Shown here piece by piece: positions 57,001 through 64,000 of a stretch of DNA of 64,000 nt; within the stretch, counting starts at the first letter, position 1, and every line of letters starts with the position of its first letter. The notes under the pieces were generated by a model, which saw only the letters and a program-made list of their open reading frames with translations, did not search any database and was not told where the DNA came from. Position numbers and translations under genes: made by a program. The stretch is from Opitutia bacterium Tous-C4FEB (GTDB lineage Bacteria > Verrucomicrobiota > Verrucomicrobiia > Opitutales > Opitutaceae). Location: NCBI GenBank assembly GCA_002304445.1, contig NEVA01000012.1:1-64000 (forward strand), written 5' to 3'.

Positions 57001-58182
57001 TTAGATCGCGAGCAGGAGCCGCGCAGGATCTTCGATGGCTTGCTTCACCTTCACGAGGAAAGTGACGGCTTCTTTGCCGTCGACGAGGCGGTGGTCGTAG
57101 CTGAGGGCGAGATACATCATCGGGCGGATGACGACCTGGCCGTTGACCGCGACGGGGCGATCATTGATCGCGTGGAGGCCGAGGATGGCGCTCTGCGGTG
57201 CGTTGATGATCGGGGTCGAGAGCATCGAGCCGAAGGTGCCGCCGTTGGTAATCGTGAAGACGCCGCCTTCGAGGTCGGCGAGGGTGATCTTGCCGTCGCG
57301 CGCGCGCTTGGCGACGTCGCCGATGGCTTTCTCGATGCCGGCCATGCCGAGCGAATCGCAGTCGCGGATGACCGGGACCATGAGGCCCTTCTCCGTGGAG
57401 ACGGCGACGCCGATGTCGTAGTAATGATTTTCGATGATCTCGTTGCCGTCGATCTGAGCGTTGATGCCGGGTACTTCCTTGAGGGCGTTGACGACGGCCT
57501 TCGCGAAGAAGGACATGAAGCCGAGTTTGAAGCCGTTCTTTTTGACGAAGTCGTCCTGATACTTGGCGCGGAGAGCCATGACGGCGGACATATCGACTTC
57601 GTTGAAAGTCGTGAGCATGGCGGCTTCGTGTTGGGCGGCGACGAGACGTTGCGCGATTTTTTGGCGCAAGGGGGACATCTTTTTGCGGGACTGGCGCGTG
57701 CCGGTGGGAACCGTGGGTTTGGGTGCTGCGACCGGGGCCGGAGCGGCGGGAGCAGCCGCGGGTTTTTCACCGGCGGCGAGCATATCGCCTTTGGTGACCC
57801 GTCCGGCCTTGCCAGTGCCGGCGACGGCGGCGGGGTTGATGCCGGTTTCTTCGGCGATACGACGGACGGCGGGGGAGGAGCTCGACTCTTTGGCTGCAGC
57901 CGCGGGGGCGGTCGGAGAAGCCGTCGGCGCGGCTGCGCCGGCGGAGGCTTCGGAGTTGATGGTGGCGACGAGTTCGCCGATCTTGACTTCGGTGCCGGCG
58001 GCGACTTTCAGGGAAATCCTTCCGGCAGATTCAGCGGTGCCCTCGGAGGTGATTTTGTCGGTCTCAAGCTCGAAGAGCGGCTGATCTTTTTTGACCGTAT
58101 CGCCGTCCTTGACGTGCCATTTGGCGAGGATGCCGGAGCTGATGGATTCGCCCATGGGCGGGATTTTTACTTCGAAATTCAT
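57001..58182 (-). CDS. sucB: 2-oxoglutarate dehydrogenase E2, dihydrolipoyl succinyltransferase
   Basis: 393 aa. One lipoyl domain (residues 1-75) has [19 protein letters not shown], with the lipoylated Lys in DK. An Ala/Pro linker and the peripheral-subunit-binding domain ([32 protein letters not shown]) follow. The catalytic domain from ~165 ends with [18 protein letters not shown], containing the His-x3-Asp pair. Succinyl- rather than acetyltransferase is chosen because it follows sucA and reads VPPMGES-like [11 protein letters not shown] at the N-terminus. It acts in the TCA cycle. Confidence 0.96.
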   Translation of the reverse strand: MNFEVKIPPMGESISSGILAKWHVKDGDTVKKDQPLFELETDKITSEGTAESAGRISLKVAAGTEVKIGELVATINSEASAGAAAPTASPTAPAAAAKESSSSPAVRRIAEETGINPAAVAGTGKAGRVTKGDMLAAGEKPAAAPAAPAPVAAPKPTVPTGTRQSRKKMSPLRQKIAQRLVAAQHEAAMLTTFNEVDMSAVMALRAKYQDDFVKKNGFKLGFMSFFAKAVVNALKEVPGINAQIDGNEIIENHYYDIGVAVSTEKGLMVPVIRDCDSLGMAGIEKAIGDVAKRARDGKITLADLEGGVFTITNGGTFGSMLSTPIINAPQSAILGLHAINDRPVAVNGQVVIRPMMYLALSYDHRLVDGKEAVTFLVKVKQAIEDPARLLLAI

Positions 58183-58224
58183 AGAGGTGAGATGGGTGAA
58201 AGGAGCGAAAGAGGCGAAGCGAGA

Positions 58225-61002
58225 TCAGAGCGTGAAAGCGTCGTTGAGGAAGGCGGTGAGTTCGAGGCGATGGAGGGCGAGATTGCCGACGGCGGGCGAC
58301 GAGGAGGCATCGCGACCGGCGTAGGTGGGCTTGCGACCGAAGATTTCTTCGAGTTGCGGGGCGAGGTAGGACCACGCGCCCATGTTCTGCGATTCTTCCT
58401 GCGCCCAAATGAGGCGCGAGGCGTGGCCGTAAGTGTCGGAGAGTTTGGCGAGGGCGTTTTTGTGGAGCGGGTAAAGTTGCTCGATGCGAACGATCGCGGT
58501 GTCGGTGATGTTCTGTTTGGCGCGGTGGTCGACGAGGTCGTAGTAGACTTTGCCGGAGCAGAGAATGAGGCGCTCCACTTTTTCCGGCGCGGCCGGATCG
58601 TCGATGATTTCCTGGAAGCCGCCGGAGGTGAAGTCCTCGATTTTGGAGACGGCGGCGGGATGGCGCAGAAGGGACTTCGGCGACATCACGACGAGCGGCT
58701 TGCGGAAGTCGCGGCGGACTTGGCGGCGGAGGGCGTGGAAGAAATTTGCCGGCGTGGTGATGTTGGCCACTTGGAAATTATCTTCGGCGCAGGATTGGAG
58801 GAAGCGTTCGAGGCGGGCGGAAGAGTGCTCCGGGCCCTGGCCTTCGTAGCCGTGGGGGAGGAGGAGCACGATGCCGCTGGTGCGTTGCCACTTCGACTCA
58901 CCGGCGGTGACGAACTGGTCGATCATGACCTGGGCGCCGTTGGCGAAGTCGCCGAATTGGGCTTCCCAGATGCAGAGCATCTCGGGGTAGTCGAGCGAGT
59001 AGCCGTAATCGAAGCCGAGCACGGCGACTTCAGACAGCAGGGAGTTGTAAACGCAGAACCGGGCGGTGGCGCCGGGAATGTTTTTGAGCGGCGTGTATTT
59101 TGCGGCGGTTTCGGCGTCGTTGAGGACGGCGTGCCGGTGGGTGAACGTGCCGCGCTCGCAGTCTTGGCCGCTGAGACGGACCGGCGTGTTTTCGGCGAGC
59201 AGGGAGCCGAAAGCGAGCGCCTCGCCGAAGCCCCAGTCGATCGGGCCGCCGTCGCGGTAAGCGGCGGTGCGGGCTTCGAGAAAGCGCTGGATTTTCGGGT
59301 TTGTTTTGAAGGTCGGCGGGACGGTGGTGAGGCCTAGGACGACCCGGTCGAGCACGTCGCGGCTCACGCCGGTCTCAACGGGCGTGTGGTGGTAGCCCGG
59401 TTGGAAGATGGCGGTCGAGCCCTTGAAGGCGTCGGTGGGTTTGGCTTTCGCGCGTTTGGCGATCTTGGCGGCTTCGCGGGCTTTGGCTTTGGTGAGATTT
59501 TCTTCGAGGGAGGCGGAATACTCGGCGGTGATGGCTTCACCCTCGGCAGAAGTGATGGTGGAGGCGGCGACGAGGCGGTCGGTGTAGACGGCGGACACGA
59601 GCGGGTGGGCGGCGATTTTCTTGTAGAGAATCGGCTGCGTGAAGGCGGGCTCGTCGGTCTCGTTGTGCCCGCGACGGCGGAAACAATACATGTCGATGAA
59701 CACGTCGCGGTGGAATTTCTCGCGGAATTCGAGGGCGAGTTGGGCGACCATGCAGACCGCTTCGGGGTCATCGCCGTTCACGTGGAAAATGGGGGCCTCG
59801 ATCATCTTGGCGACGTCGGTGCAGTAGCGCGTGGAACGAGCGTCAACCGGATCGGTGGTAAAGCCGATCTGGTTGTTGATCACGAAGTGGAGGGTGCCGC
59901 CGGTGCGGTAGCCGGGGAGTTGGGAGAAGTTGAGGGTCTCGGCGACGACGCCTTGACCGGCGACGGCAGCGTCACCGTGGATCAGGAGGGGGAGGACTTT
60001 GGTGCGGTTCTCGGTGTCGCCGCGGATACGTTGGCGGGCGCGGGCGCGGCCCTCGACGACGGGGTTGACGATCTCAAGGTGGGAAGGATTGGCGGTGAGC
60101 CGGACCTCGACCTGGGCGCCGGAGGTGGTGGTGAGAATGGACTCGTAGCCGAGATGGTATTTCACGTCGCCGTCGCCGGCGACGGTGTCGGGCAGGTAGT
60201 TTTCGGAGAACTGTTCGAAAAGCTGGTCGAACGATTTCCGCATGACGGAGCAGAGGACGTTGAGGCGGCCGCGGTGCGCCATGCCCATGACGATCTCTTC
60301 GACGCCGACATCGGGGCTATGGTCGATGACCGCGTCGAGCGCGGCGATGATGGTCTCGCCGCCTTCGAGGGAGAACCGTTTCTGACCGACGTATTTGGTG
60401 TGGAGAAATTTTTCGAAGAGCTCGGCCTTGTGGACGCGGCGCAGGATGCGGACTTTCTGCGCCGTGGTGAAAGTCGGTTGAAGACGGGTGGACTCGATGC
60501 GGTCGCGCAGCCAGTGGCGGCAATCGGTGTCCTGGATGTGCGCGTATTCTACGCCGACATGGCCGCAGTAGGTTTGTTGAAGGGTGGCGACGATGTCGCG
60601 GAGCTTCTTCTGACCGCCGCCGAGGTAGGTGCCGGTATCGAAGGAGGTATCGAGGTCGGCGGCCGAGAGGTCGAATTGCTCGAGGGAGAGTTTGGCGACC
60701 GGGGCGGGCGGGCTGCTGAGTGGATCGAGGTGCGCCTGAAGGTGGCCGAGGGCGCGGTAGGCGTTGATGAGGTAGTGGACGCGGGCTTGCTTCAGACTGT
60801 CGATGATCGGGGCGGCGGGCGCGGCGGCTGCCGCGGAACCGGCCAAAGCGGAGGCGAGGGAGCCGTTGGAGTTGCCGAGGGAGAAGCCTTGGAAGAAGGC
60901 ACGCCAAGTCGGATCAACCGAATCGGGATTATCGAGCCAAGTCTCATACATCTGTTCGATAATGGCCGAGTTGGCGTGGGTCGGGACAGTCGTGGAACTC
61001 AT
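58225..61002 (-). CDS. sucA: 2-oxoglutarate dehydrogenase E1
   Basis: 925 aa from ATG 61002 (MSSTTVPTHANSAIIEQMYE). The E1o-specific N-terminal motif IIEQMYETWLDNPDSVDPTW, then FFQGF, is present. Thiamine-diphosphate binding is seen around LIHGDAAVAGQGVVAETLNF near 385, and FRRRGHNETDEPAFTQP is near 470. The C-terminal transketolase-like half has SLDYPEMLCIWEAQFGDFAN, PHGYEGQGPEHSSARLERFL and the closing VWAQEE-like LIWAQEESQNMGAW. It decarboxylates 2-oxoglutarate onto the lipoyl arm of SucB. The longer frame upstream to 61239 is unsupported. First gene of the sucA-sucB-lpdA series. Confidence 0.97.
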   Translation of the reverse strand: MSSTTVPTHANSAIIEQMYETWLDNPDSVDPTWRAFFQGFSLGNSNGSLASALAGSAAAAAPAAPIIDSLKQARVHYLINAYRALGHLQAHLDPLSSPPAPVAKLSLEQFDLSAADLDTSFDTGTYLGGGQKKLRDIVATLQQTYCGHVGVEYAHIQDTDCRHWLRDRIESTRLQPTFTTAQKVRILRRVHKAELFEKFLHTKYVGQKRFSLEGGETIIAALDAVIDHSPDVGVEEIVMGMAHRGRLNVLCSVMRKSFDQLFEQFSENYLPDTVAGDGDVKYHLGYESILTTTSGAQVEVRLTANPSHLEIVNPVVEGRARARQRIRGDTENRTKVLPLLIHGDAAVAGQGVVAETLNFSQLPGYRTGGTLHFVINNQIGFTTDPVDARSTRYCTDVAKMIEAPIFHVNGDDPEAVCMVAQLALEFREKFHRDVFIDMYCFRRRGHNETDEPAFTQPILYKKIAAHPLVSAVYTDRLVAASTITSAEGEAITAEYSASLEENLTKAKAREAAKIAKRAKAKPTDAFKGSTAIFQPGYHHTPVETGVSRDVLDRVVLGLTTVPPTFKTNPKIQRFLEARTAAYRDGGPIDWGFGEALAFGSLLAENTPVRLSGQDCERGTFTHRHAVLNDAETAAKYTPLKNIPGATARFCVYNSLLSEVAVLGFDYGYSLDYPEMLCIWEAQFGDFANGAQVMIDQFVTAGESKWQRTSGIVLLLPHGYEGQGPEHSSARLERFLQSCAEDNFQVANITTPANFFHALRRQVRRDFRKPLVVMSPKSLLRHPAAVSKIEDFTSGGFQEIIDDPAAPEKVERLILCSGKVYYDLVDHRAKQNITDTAIVRIEQLYPLHKNALAKLSDTYGHASRLIWAQEESQNMGAWSYLAPQLEEIFGRKPTYAGRDASSSPAVGNLALHRLELTAFLNDAFTL

Positions 61003-61278
61003 GAAGAAATTAAACGTAAGGATGGAAAATGTGGTCGGAAGATCCGGCGAGGGAACCAAGGAACAGCGTGAGCCGCCCCCGGTGCTAGCGCCAGCAAGAG
61101 GTTTGAGGGTGAGTAGAGCACGATGAACGGGGCGGAGACAAGTCCGGGGCGGTGGGTCTCGGGGATTGCAATCGGGCTTAACGTGGGTAGCTGACGGATA
61201 AGCAACGCAGCTATTTTGGCGGCGGGCGAACCACTGCAATTTTTAACAACTCCGGGCGAAACCCCGGCGAAACCCGAA

Positions 61279-61521
61279 ATGGAAATTCAAATCAAGTTGG
61301 CGATTACCAGAATGTTGGCGGCGATAAAGTCCGGTGACGGGCAGATCGTAGCGGAGGCGATGGCGGAGCTGGACGGCTGCTTGGAGCAGGAGCGGATGAC
61401 GTTGCACCCGCAATTGGTGCATTTTTTGGAGAATCGCAGCTACGCGAAGGCGCTGATGTTTCTTGGCGGCGAGACGGATATTCCCGTGGGGGTGTGCGGC
61501 GGTGGGCGGGCACGGAGCTGA
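61279..61521 (+). CDS. small hypothetical protein
   Basis: 80 aa from ATG 61279 (MEIQIKLAITRMLAAIKSGD), predicted mostly helical to ~residue 60 (EAMAELDGCLEQERMTLHPQ, HFLENRSYAKALMFLGGE), with a Gly/Cys-containing tail. I recognise no family. A TTG at 61216 could extend it by 21 residues. The next gene, a SUI1-type factor, starts 34 bp downstream, and the last codons of this ORF use the same bias as its neighbours, so it is probably real and co-transcribed. It is divergent from sucA over ~276 bp that hold no other gene. Confidence 0.65.
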   Translation: MEIQIKLAITRMLAAIKSGDGQIVAEAMAELDGCLEQERMTLHPQLVHFLENRSYAKALMFLGGETDIPVGVCGGGRARS

Positions 61522-61555
61522 ACGCGAAATTTGAGAACGTGAGGACCTTTTGACG

Positions 61556-61963
61556 ATGAACGCGCACGGGAAAATTTCGACGGATGGAGGCCAGGGTCTG
61601 GGGCAGAATCCGTTTGGGGCGTTGAGTGGGGCGGGGTTGCCGAGCGCGCCGGTTCGACCGGCGGTCGGGCCCAGTGCGAAAGCGGGGAGCGGATCGAAGG
61701 CGATGGCGCCCGAGAAGAATCGCGGGCGACTTGAGGTGCGGCGGGAGACGGGCGGCCGCGGCGGAAAGACAGTGACAACCGTGAGCGGATTTACCGGGAT
61801 CGGTCTGCCGGAAAAGGAGCAGCTCTGCAAAAAAATGCGCGGGGCCTGCGGCTGCGGCGGAACGGTGAAAGACGGCGTGATCGAGATTCAGGGCGACCAG
61901 CGCGAGACGGTAGCACGGATTTTGACGGAGGCGGGCTTCCGGGCGGTGATGGCCGGCGGGTGA
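61556..61963 (+). CDS. SUI1/YciH-family translation factor
   Basis: 135 aa. A disordered Gly/Ala/Pro N-terminus (to ~50) precedes the eIF1-like domain: RGRLEVRRETGGRGGKTVTT, VSGFTGIGLPEKEQLCKKMR, then GACGCGGTVKDGVIEIQGDQ and RETVARILTEAGFRAV. The K-T-V-T...GCGGTVK...IEIQGD series is diagnostic of YciH/SUI1. It may influence start-codon fidelity. ATG 61556 is preferred over TTG 61550. It ends 8 bp before the convergent metF stop. Confidence 0.9.
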   Translation: MNAHGKISTDGGQGLGQNPFGALSGAGLPSAPVRPAVGPSAKAGSGSKAMAPEKNRGRLEVRRETGGRGGKTVTTVSGFTGIGLPEKEQLCKKMRGACGCGGTVKDGVIEIQGDQRETVARILTEAGFRAVMAGG

Positions 61964-61971
61964 GCCAAGCC

Positions 61972-62871
61972 TCAGGCGGCGAGACCGGCGGCGAGGGCGA
62001 GGGCGCTCTTCGCGCGGTTCATGATGTAGAGGTGGTAGCCGGGGGCGTCGTGGGCGAGGAGATCGCGGATCTGCGTGAGCGCCCAATCGAGACCGATGAT
62101 CTCGACGACCTCGGTGTTTTCGGCGGCGACTTCTAGGCGCTTGATCAGCGCGGGCGGCAAAGCGGCGCCGCACATGGCGGTGAAGCGTTGGACCTGTTTC
62201 AACGACAGCACGGGCATCAGGCCGGGCACGATCGGGACGTTGATTCCAGCCGCGCGGCATTTTTCAACGAAGCGGTAATAAACGGCGTTGTCGAAAAAGA
62301 GCTGCGTGGTGACGAAGGCGGCACCGGCGTCGACTTTGCGTTTCAAGGCGTCGAGGTCGGCTGCGAGCGTGGTGGCCTCGGGGTGTTTTTCAGGATAACC
62401 GCCGACGCCGAGGCAGAAATCGGGGTGGCGGGCCTTAAGCAAGGCGACGAGCTCGTTGGCGTAGCGAAGGCCGTCGGCCGTGGCCGTGAACGTGGTTGCG
62501 CCCTTGGGCGGATCGCCCCGGAGGGTCATAATGTTGCGAAAACCACCGGCGTGGATGCGATCGGCGAGGTCATGCAGCTCGGCGCGGGTGTGGCCGACGC
62601 AGGTGAGGTGCGGCATGACGGTGAAGCCGAGCTCTTGGCGGAGGAGCGCGCTGACTTGCGCGGTGCGTTCTCGGGTGGTGCCGCCGGCCCCGTAGGTTAC
62701 AGAAACAAAGTCCGGCGAAATACTGCGGAGGGCGGTCGCGGTGGCGCGGAGGGCCTCGACGCCGGCGTCGTCCTTGGGTGGAAAAAATTCAAGGGAGCGC
62801 AGTGGACGGCCTAGCGCGAAAAAGTCGGAAATGGGGCAGTCGGACGAGGTAGATACAGAGGGGGACGACAT
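61972..62871 (-). CDS. metF: 5,10-methylenetetrahydrofolate reductase
   Basis: 299 aa. The TIM-barrel flavoprotein reduces 5,10-methylene-THF to 5-methyl-THF for methionine synthesis. Markers are SLEFFPPKDDAGVEALRATA near residue 27, FVSVTYGAGGTTRERT near 54, PHLTCVGHTRAELHDLADRI near 86, NIMTLRGDPPKG near 113 and FVTTQLFFDNAVYYRFVEKC near 185. The ATG (complement 62869-62871) is immediately preceded by a long palindrome (62873-62904) and has no purine-rich ribosome site, which points to unusual control. Confidence 0.96.
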   Translation of the reverse strand: MSSPSVSTSSDCPISDFFALGRPLRSLEFFPPKDDAGVEALRATATALRSISPDFVSVTYGAGGTTRERTAQVSALLRQELGFTVMPHLTCVGHTRAELHDLADRIHAGGFRNIMTLRGDPPKGATTFTATADGLRYANELVALLKARHPDFCLGVGGYPEKHPEATTLAADLDALKRKVDAGAAFVTTQLFFDNAVYYRFVEKCRAAGINVPIVPGLMPVLSLKQVQRFTAMCGAALPPALIKRLEVAAENTEVVEIIGLDWALTQIRDLLAHDAPGYHLYIMNRAKSALALAAGLAA

Positions 62872-62872
62872 A

Positions 62873-62904
62873 ACATATCAACACATGGGCAAGTGATGAT
62901 ATGT
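62873..62904. promoter_or_regulatory. 32-bp palindromic operator-like element abutting the metF start
   Basis: Read on the minus strand: ACATATCATCACTT, four bases, then ATGTGTTGATATGT. The outer arms ACATATCA/TGATATGT are exact and the inner halves (ACACAT versus AAGTGA complement) extend the dyad with one mismatch each side. It ends one base upstream of the metF ATG, over the expected ribosome site. It resembles the CATATCAA-type dyads reported for methionine/SAH regulators of the ArsR type (from memory). Confidence 0.6.
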
Positions 62905-62957
62905 GTAAAGATCGGAGTTGGCAGACCGCGGTATCTGCCGGGGAGCGGCGCCTGCGT

Positions 62958-64000
62958 TTAGGGTTTTTGAGGCTCGGCGGCGGGCGCGGGTGACGGGGCG
63001 GGCTCGAACAGGTCGGCGGATTTTTGGGGGAGGCTCGTGAAAGTGTAGTCGGCGATTTGGAAGGCGCGCTTGGCCATGAGGGCGTTGACCGGGGCGGCGG
63101 CGTCGCTGTGGGCGATGCTGACGAACAAGGGACCGGCGGGGATGGTTTCGAATTCGGGGGTCAAAAGTTTTGGGTCCGGGGCGGGCGTCCCGGCCGTTGG
63201 CGACGGGGGCGTCGCGGCGCCGAGGAGCGATTTGTCGGCGACGGGGGGCTTCATTTTTTTCTCCTCGGGTTTGCGGGCGAGGCTGATGGTGACGGTTTTG
63301 CCGTCAAAGGCGGTGAGGGTGTAGGCGCGGGTGTGGGGCTTTGCCTCGGCGACTTTGGCGTCGGCGGGATCGGAGGTGTCCGAGAAGCGGATCGAGCTGA
63401 GGGTGTTGAGCGCGGAGGCGAGGGTGTCGGTCTTGGGTTTTTGGCCGGCGGGAGTGGCGGGGGTAGTCCACGGGTCTTCTTTTTTCGCGCGGGTGAACGT
63501 GATGGGTCCGCCCTCGGTGAAAGGGAGTTCGATCTTGGCGATGTCGTCGGGCTTGAGGGCGAGCAGTTCGGCGTTGGCCCAGTTTTTTGATTCGAGGTCG
63601 AGGTAGGTGTTCAGTGAAGCGAGGAAGGCTTTGGGCTCGTTGCCGTAGCGGAGGAAACGACCGGCGCCGCTTTCGGGGTTTTTGCCCAGCGTGACGGTCC
63701 ACAGCTCTTTGGCGGCGGAGTCGAGCAAGGTGATCGTGGTGTCTTTGAACTCGAGGCGGGCGATGCGATCGGGATTGGTGGTGACGAGGCGGGTGAGTTT
63801 GGCCTCGGTGAGATCGCCGACGAGCCGGGTGACGCGGGAGAAATCGACGGGAAAATCGTGGTAGGACGGGACGCGCCAAACGCCGTTGGTGTCGCGTTTC
63901 ACCGTCAGAGATTTGCCTGATTCGGTGAGGCGGAGTTCGGCGACTTTTTCGGCAGTGGCGGCGTCGAGCACCGGTTGGTTAAGGCGCGCGTCGGCGGTGA
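62958..64000 (-). CDS. DUF4340 domain protein, 5' end beyond the window
   Basis: At least 346 codons; the frame is open to the right edge (…TADARLNQPVLDAATAEKV), so GTG 63971 is not the true start. The visible part has the repeating DUF4340 layout of paired beta sheets: VAELRLTESGKSLTVKRDTN, GVWRVPSYHDFPVDFSRVTR, LVGDLTEAKLTRLVTTNPDR, then a second round (LALKPDDIAKIELPFTEGGP, then DPWTTPATPAGQKP). A Pro/Ala-rich segment with PPSPTAGTPAPDP and the C-terminal PAPSPAPAAEPQKP tail follow. Family members usually accompany GldG/ABC-type gliding or secretion transporters. A signal anchor would lie outside the window. Confidence 0.85.
   Translation of the reverse strand, partial: TADARLNQPVLDAATAEKVAELRLTESGKSLTVKRDTNGVWRVPSYHDFPVDFSRVTRLVGDLTEAKLTRLVTTNPDRIARLEFKDTTITLLDSAAKELWTVTLGKNPESGAGRFLRYGNEPKAFLASLNTYLDLESKNWANAELLALKPDDIAKIELPFTEGGPITFTRAKKEDPWTTPATPAGQKPKTDTLASALNTLSSIRFSDTSDPADAKVAEAKPHTRAYTLTAFDGKTVTISLARKPEEKKMKPPVADKSLLGAATPPSPTAGTPAPDPKLLTPEFETIPAGPLFVSIAHSDAAAPVNALMAKRAFQIADYTFTSLPQKSADLFEPAPSPAPAAEPQKP

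Noticed and set aside
57040-59337. 765-aa plus-strand open frame across sucB and sucA
   Set aside because: It spans two genuine minus-strand genes and their gap and has shadow composition; the E1 and E2 motifs are on the other strand.
62872-62960. SAM or SAH riboswitch upstream of metF
   Set aside because: The gap to the next gene is under 90 bp and shows only the palindrome; no riboswitch core motifs were recognised.

Overview
The window looks like chromosomal DNA from a GC-rich member of the Verrucomicrobiota, most likely an Opitutaceae relative. This is inference from content. The coding sequence is strongly GC-biased, so nearly every gene has a long meaningless antisense reading frame. 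RNase Y and an RNase E/G protein are both present. There is an EpsI-type (exosortase-associated) fragment, a CdsZ-like zinc-ribbon protein, and a decayed C-terminus carrying the 'AYTA..xGxGxxTG' signature I associate with large verrucomicrobial surface proteins. No rRNA or tRNA gene was found. One structural RNA, RNase P RNA (rnpB), is clear.

Left part (1-5.5 kb): a truncated transglutaminase-like gene, an L-threonine aldolase broken by an in-frame TGA, aroK and queG overlapping by four bases, then a 4HBT thioesterase and a glycosyltransferase translationally coupled on the minus strand.

Lipid/glycan island (3.9-29 kb): an unusual acyl-carrier-protein/FabZ-type dehydratase fusion, a ketosynthase, an MGDG-synthase-like glycosyltransferase, four GT4-type glycosyltransferases and a serine-palmitoyltransferase-like PLP enzyme. 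These are followed by an array of large polytopic membrane proteins of two families (GT39-like and YDG-motif 'glycopolymer' type) with interspersed methyltransferases, another glycosyltransferase and a YbhN/LPG-synthase-TM flippase-like protein. One GT39-like copy is a multi-frameshift pseudogene. The dehydratase fusion gene is visibly lower in GC than its surroundings. The region looks like envelope lipid and cell-surface glycopolymer biosynthesis, with a possible undescribed (glyco)lipid pathway at 5.6-13 kb.

Housekeeping middle (29-43 kb): RNase G, RodA with a small coupled ORF in front of it, RNase Y, QueF (same queuosine pathway as QueG), a HisN-type phosphatase, a DEDD exonuclease, an ABC-F ATPase, two small enzymes, a GNAT pseudogene, a DUF2071 protein, CorA and a PTS IIA protein.

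Right part (43-64 kb): gyrB-gyrA on the minus strand, a CdsZ-like protein whose stop codon lies inside the RNase P RNA, a HAD phosphatase whose start coincides with a parS-like palindrome, and a BamE-like lipoprotein. Then comes a long minus-strand series: sucA-sucB-lpd (2-oxoglutarate dehydrogenase), a DMT transporter, and the conserved trio circularly permuted ATP-grasp / alpha-E / transglutaminase. The window ends with a SUI1-type factor, metF preceded by a striking palindrome, and a DUF4340 protein cut by the right edge.

Several short repeats are scattered in the window: a perfect 25-bp palindrome in two copies (one inserted in frame into a glycosyltransferase), GTAGGG-headed REP-like hairpins, and degenerate A-rich tandem tracts.
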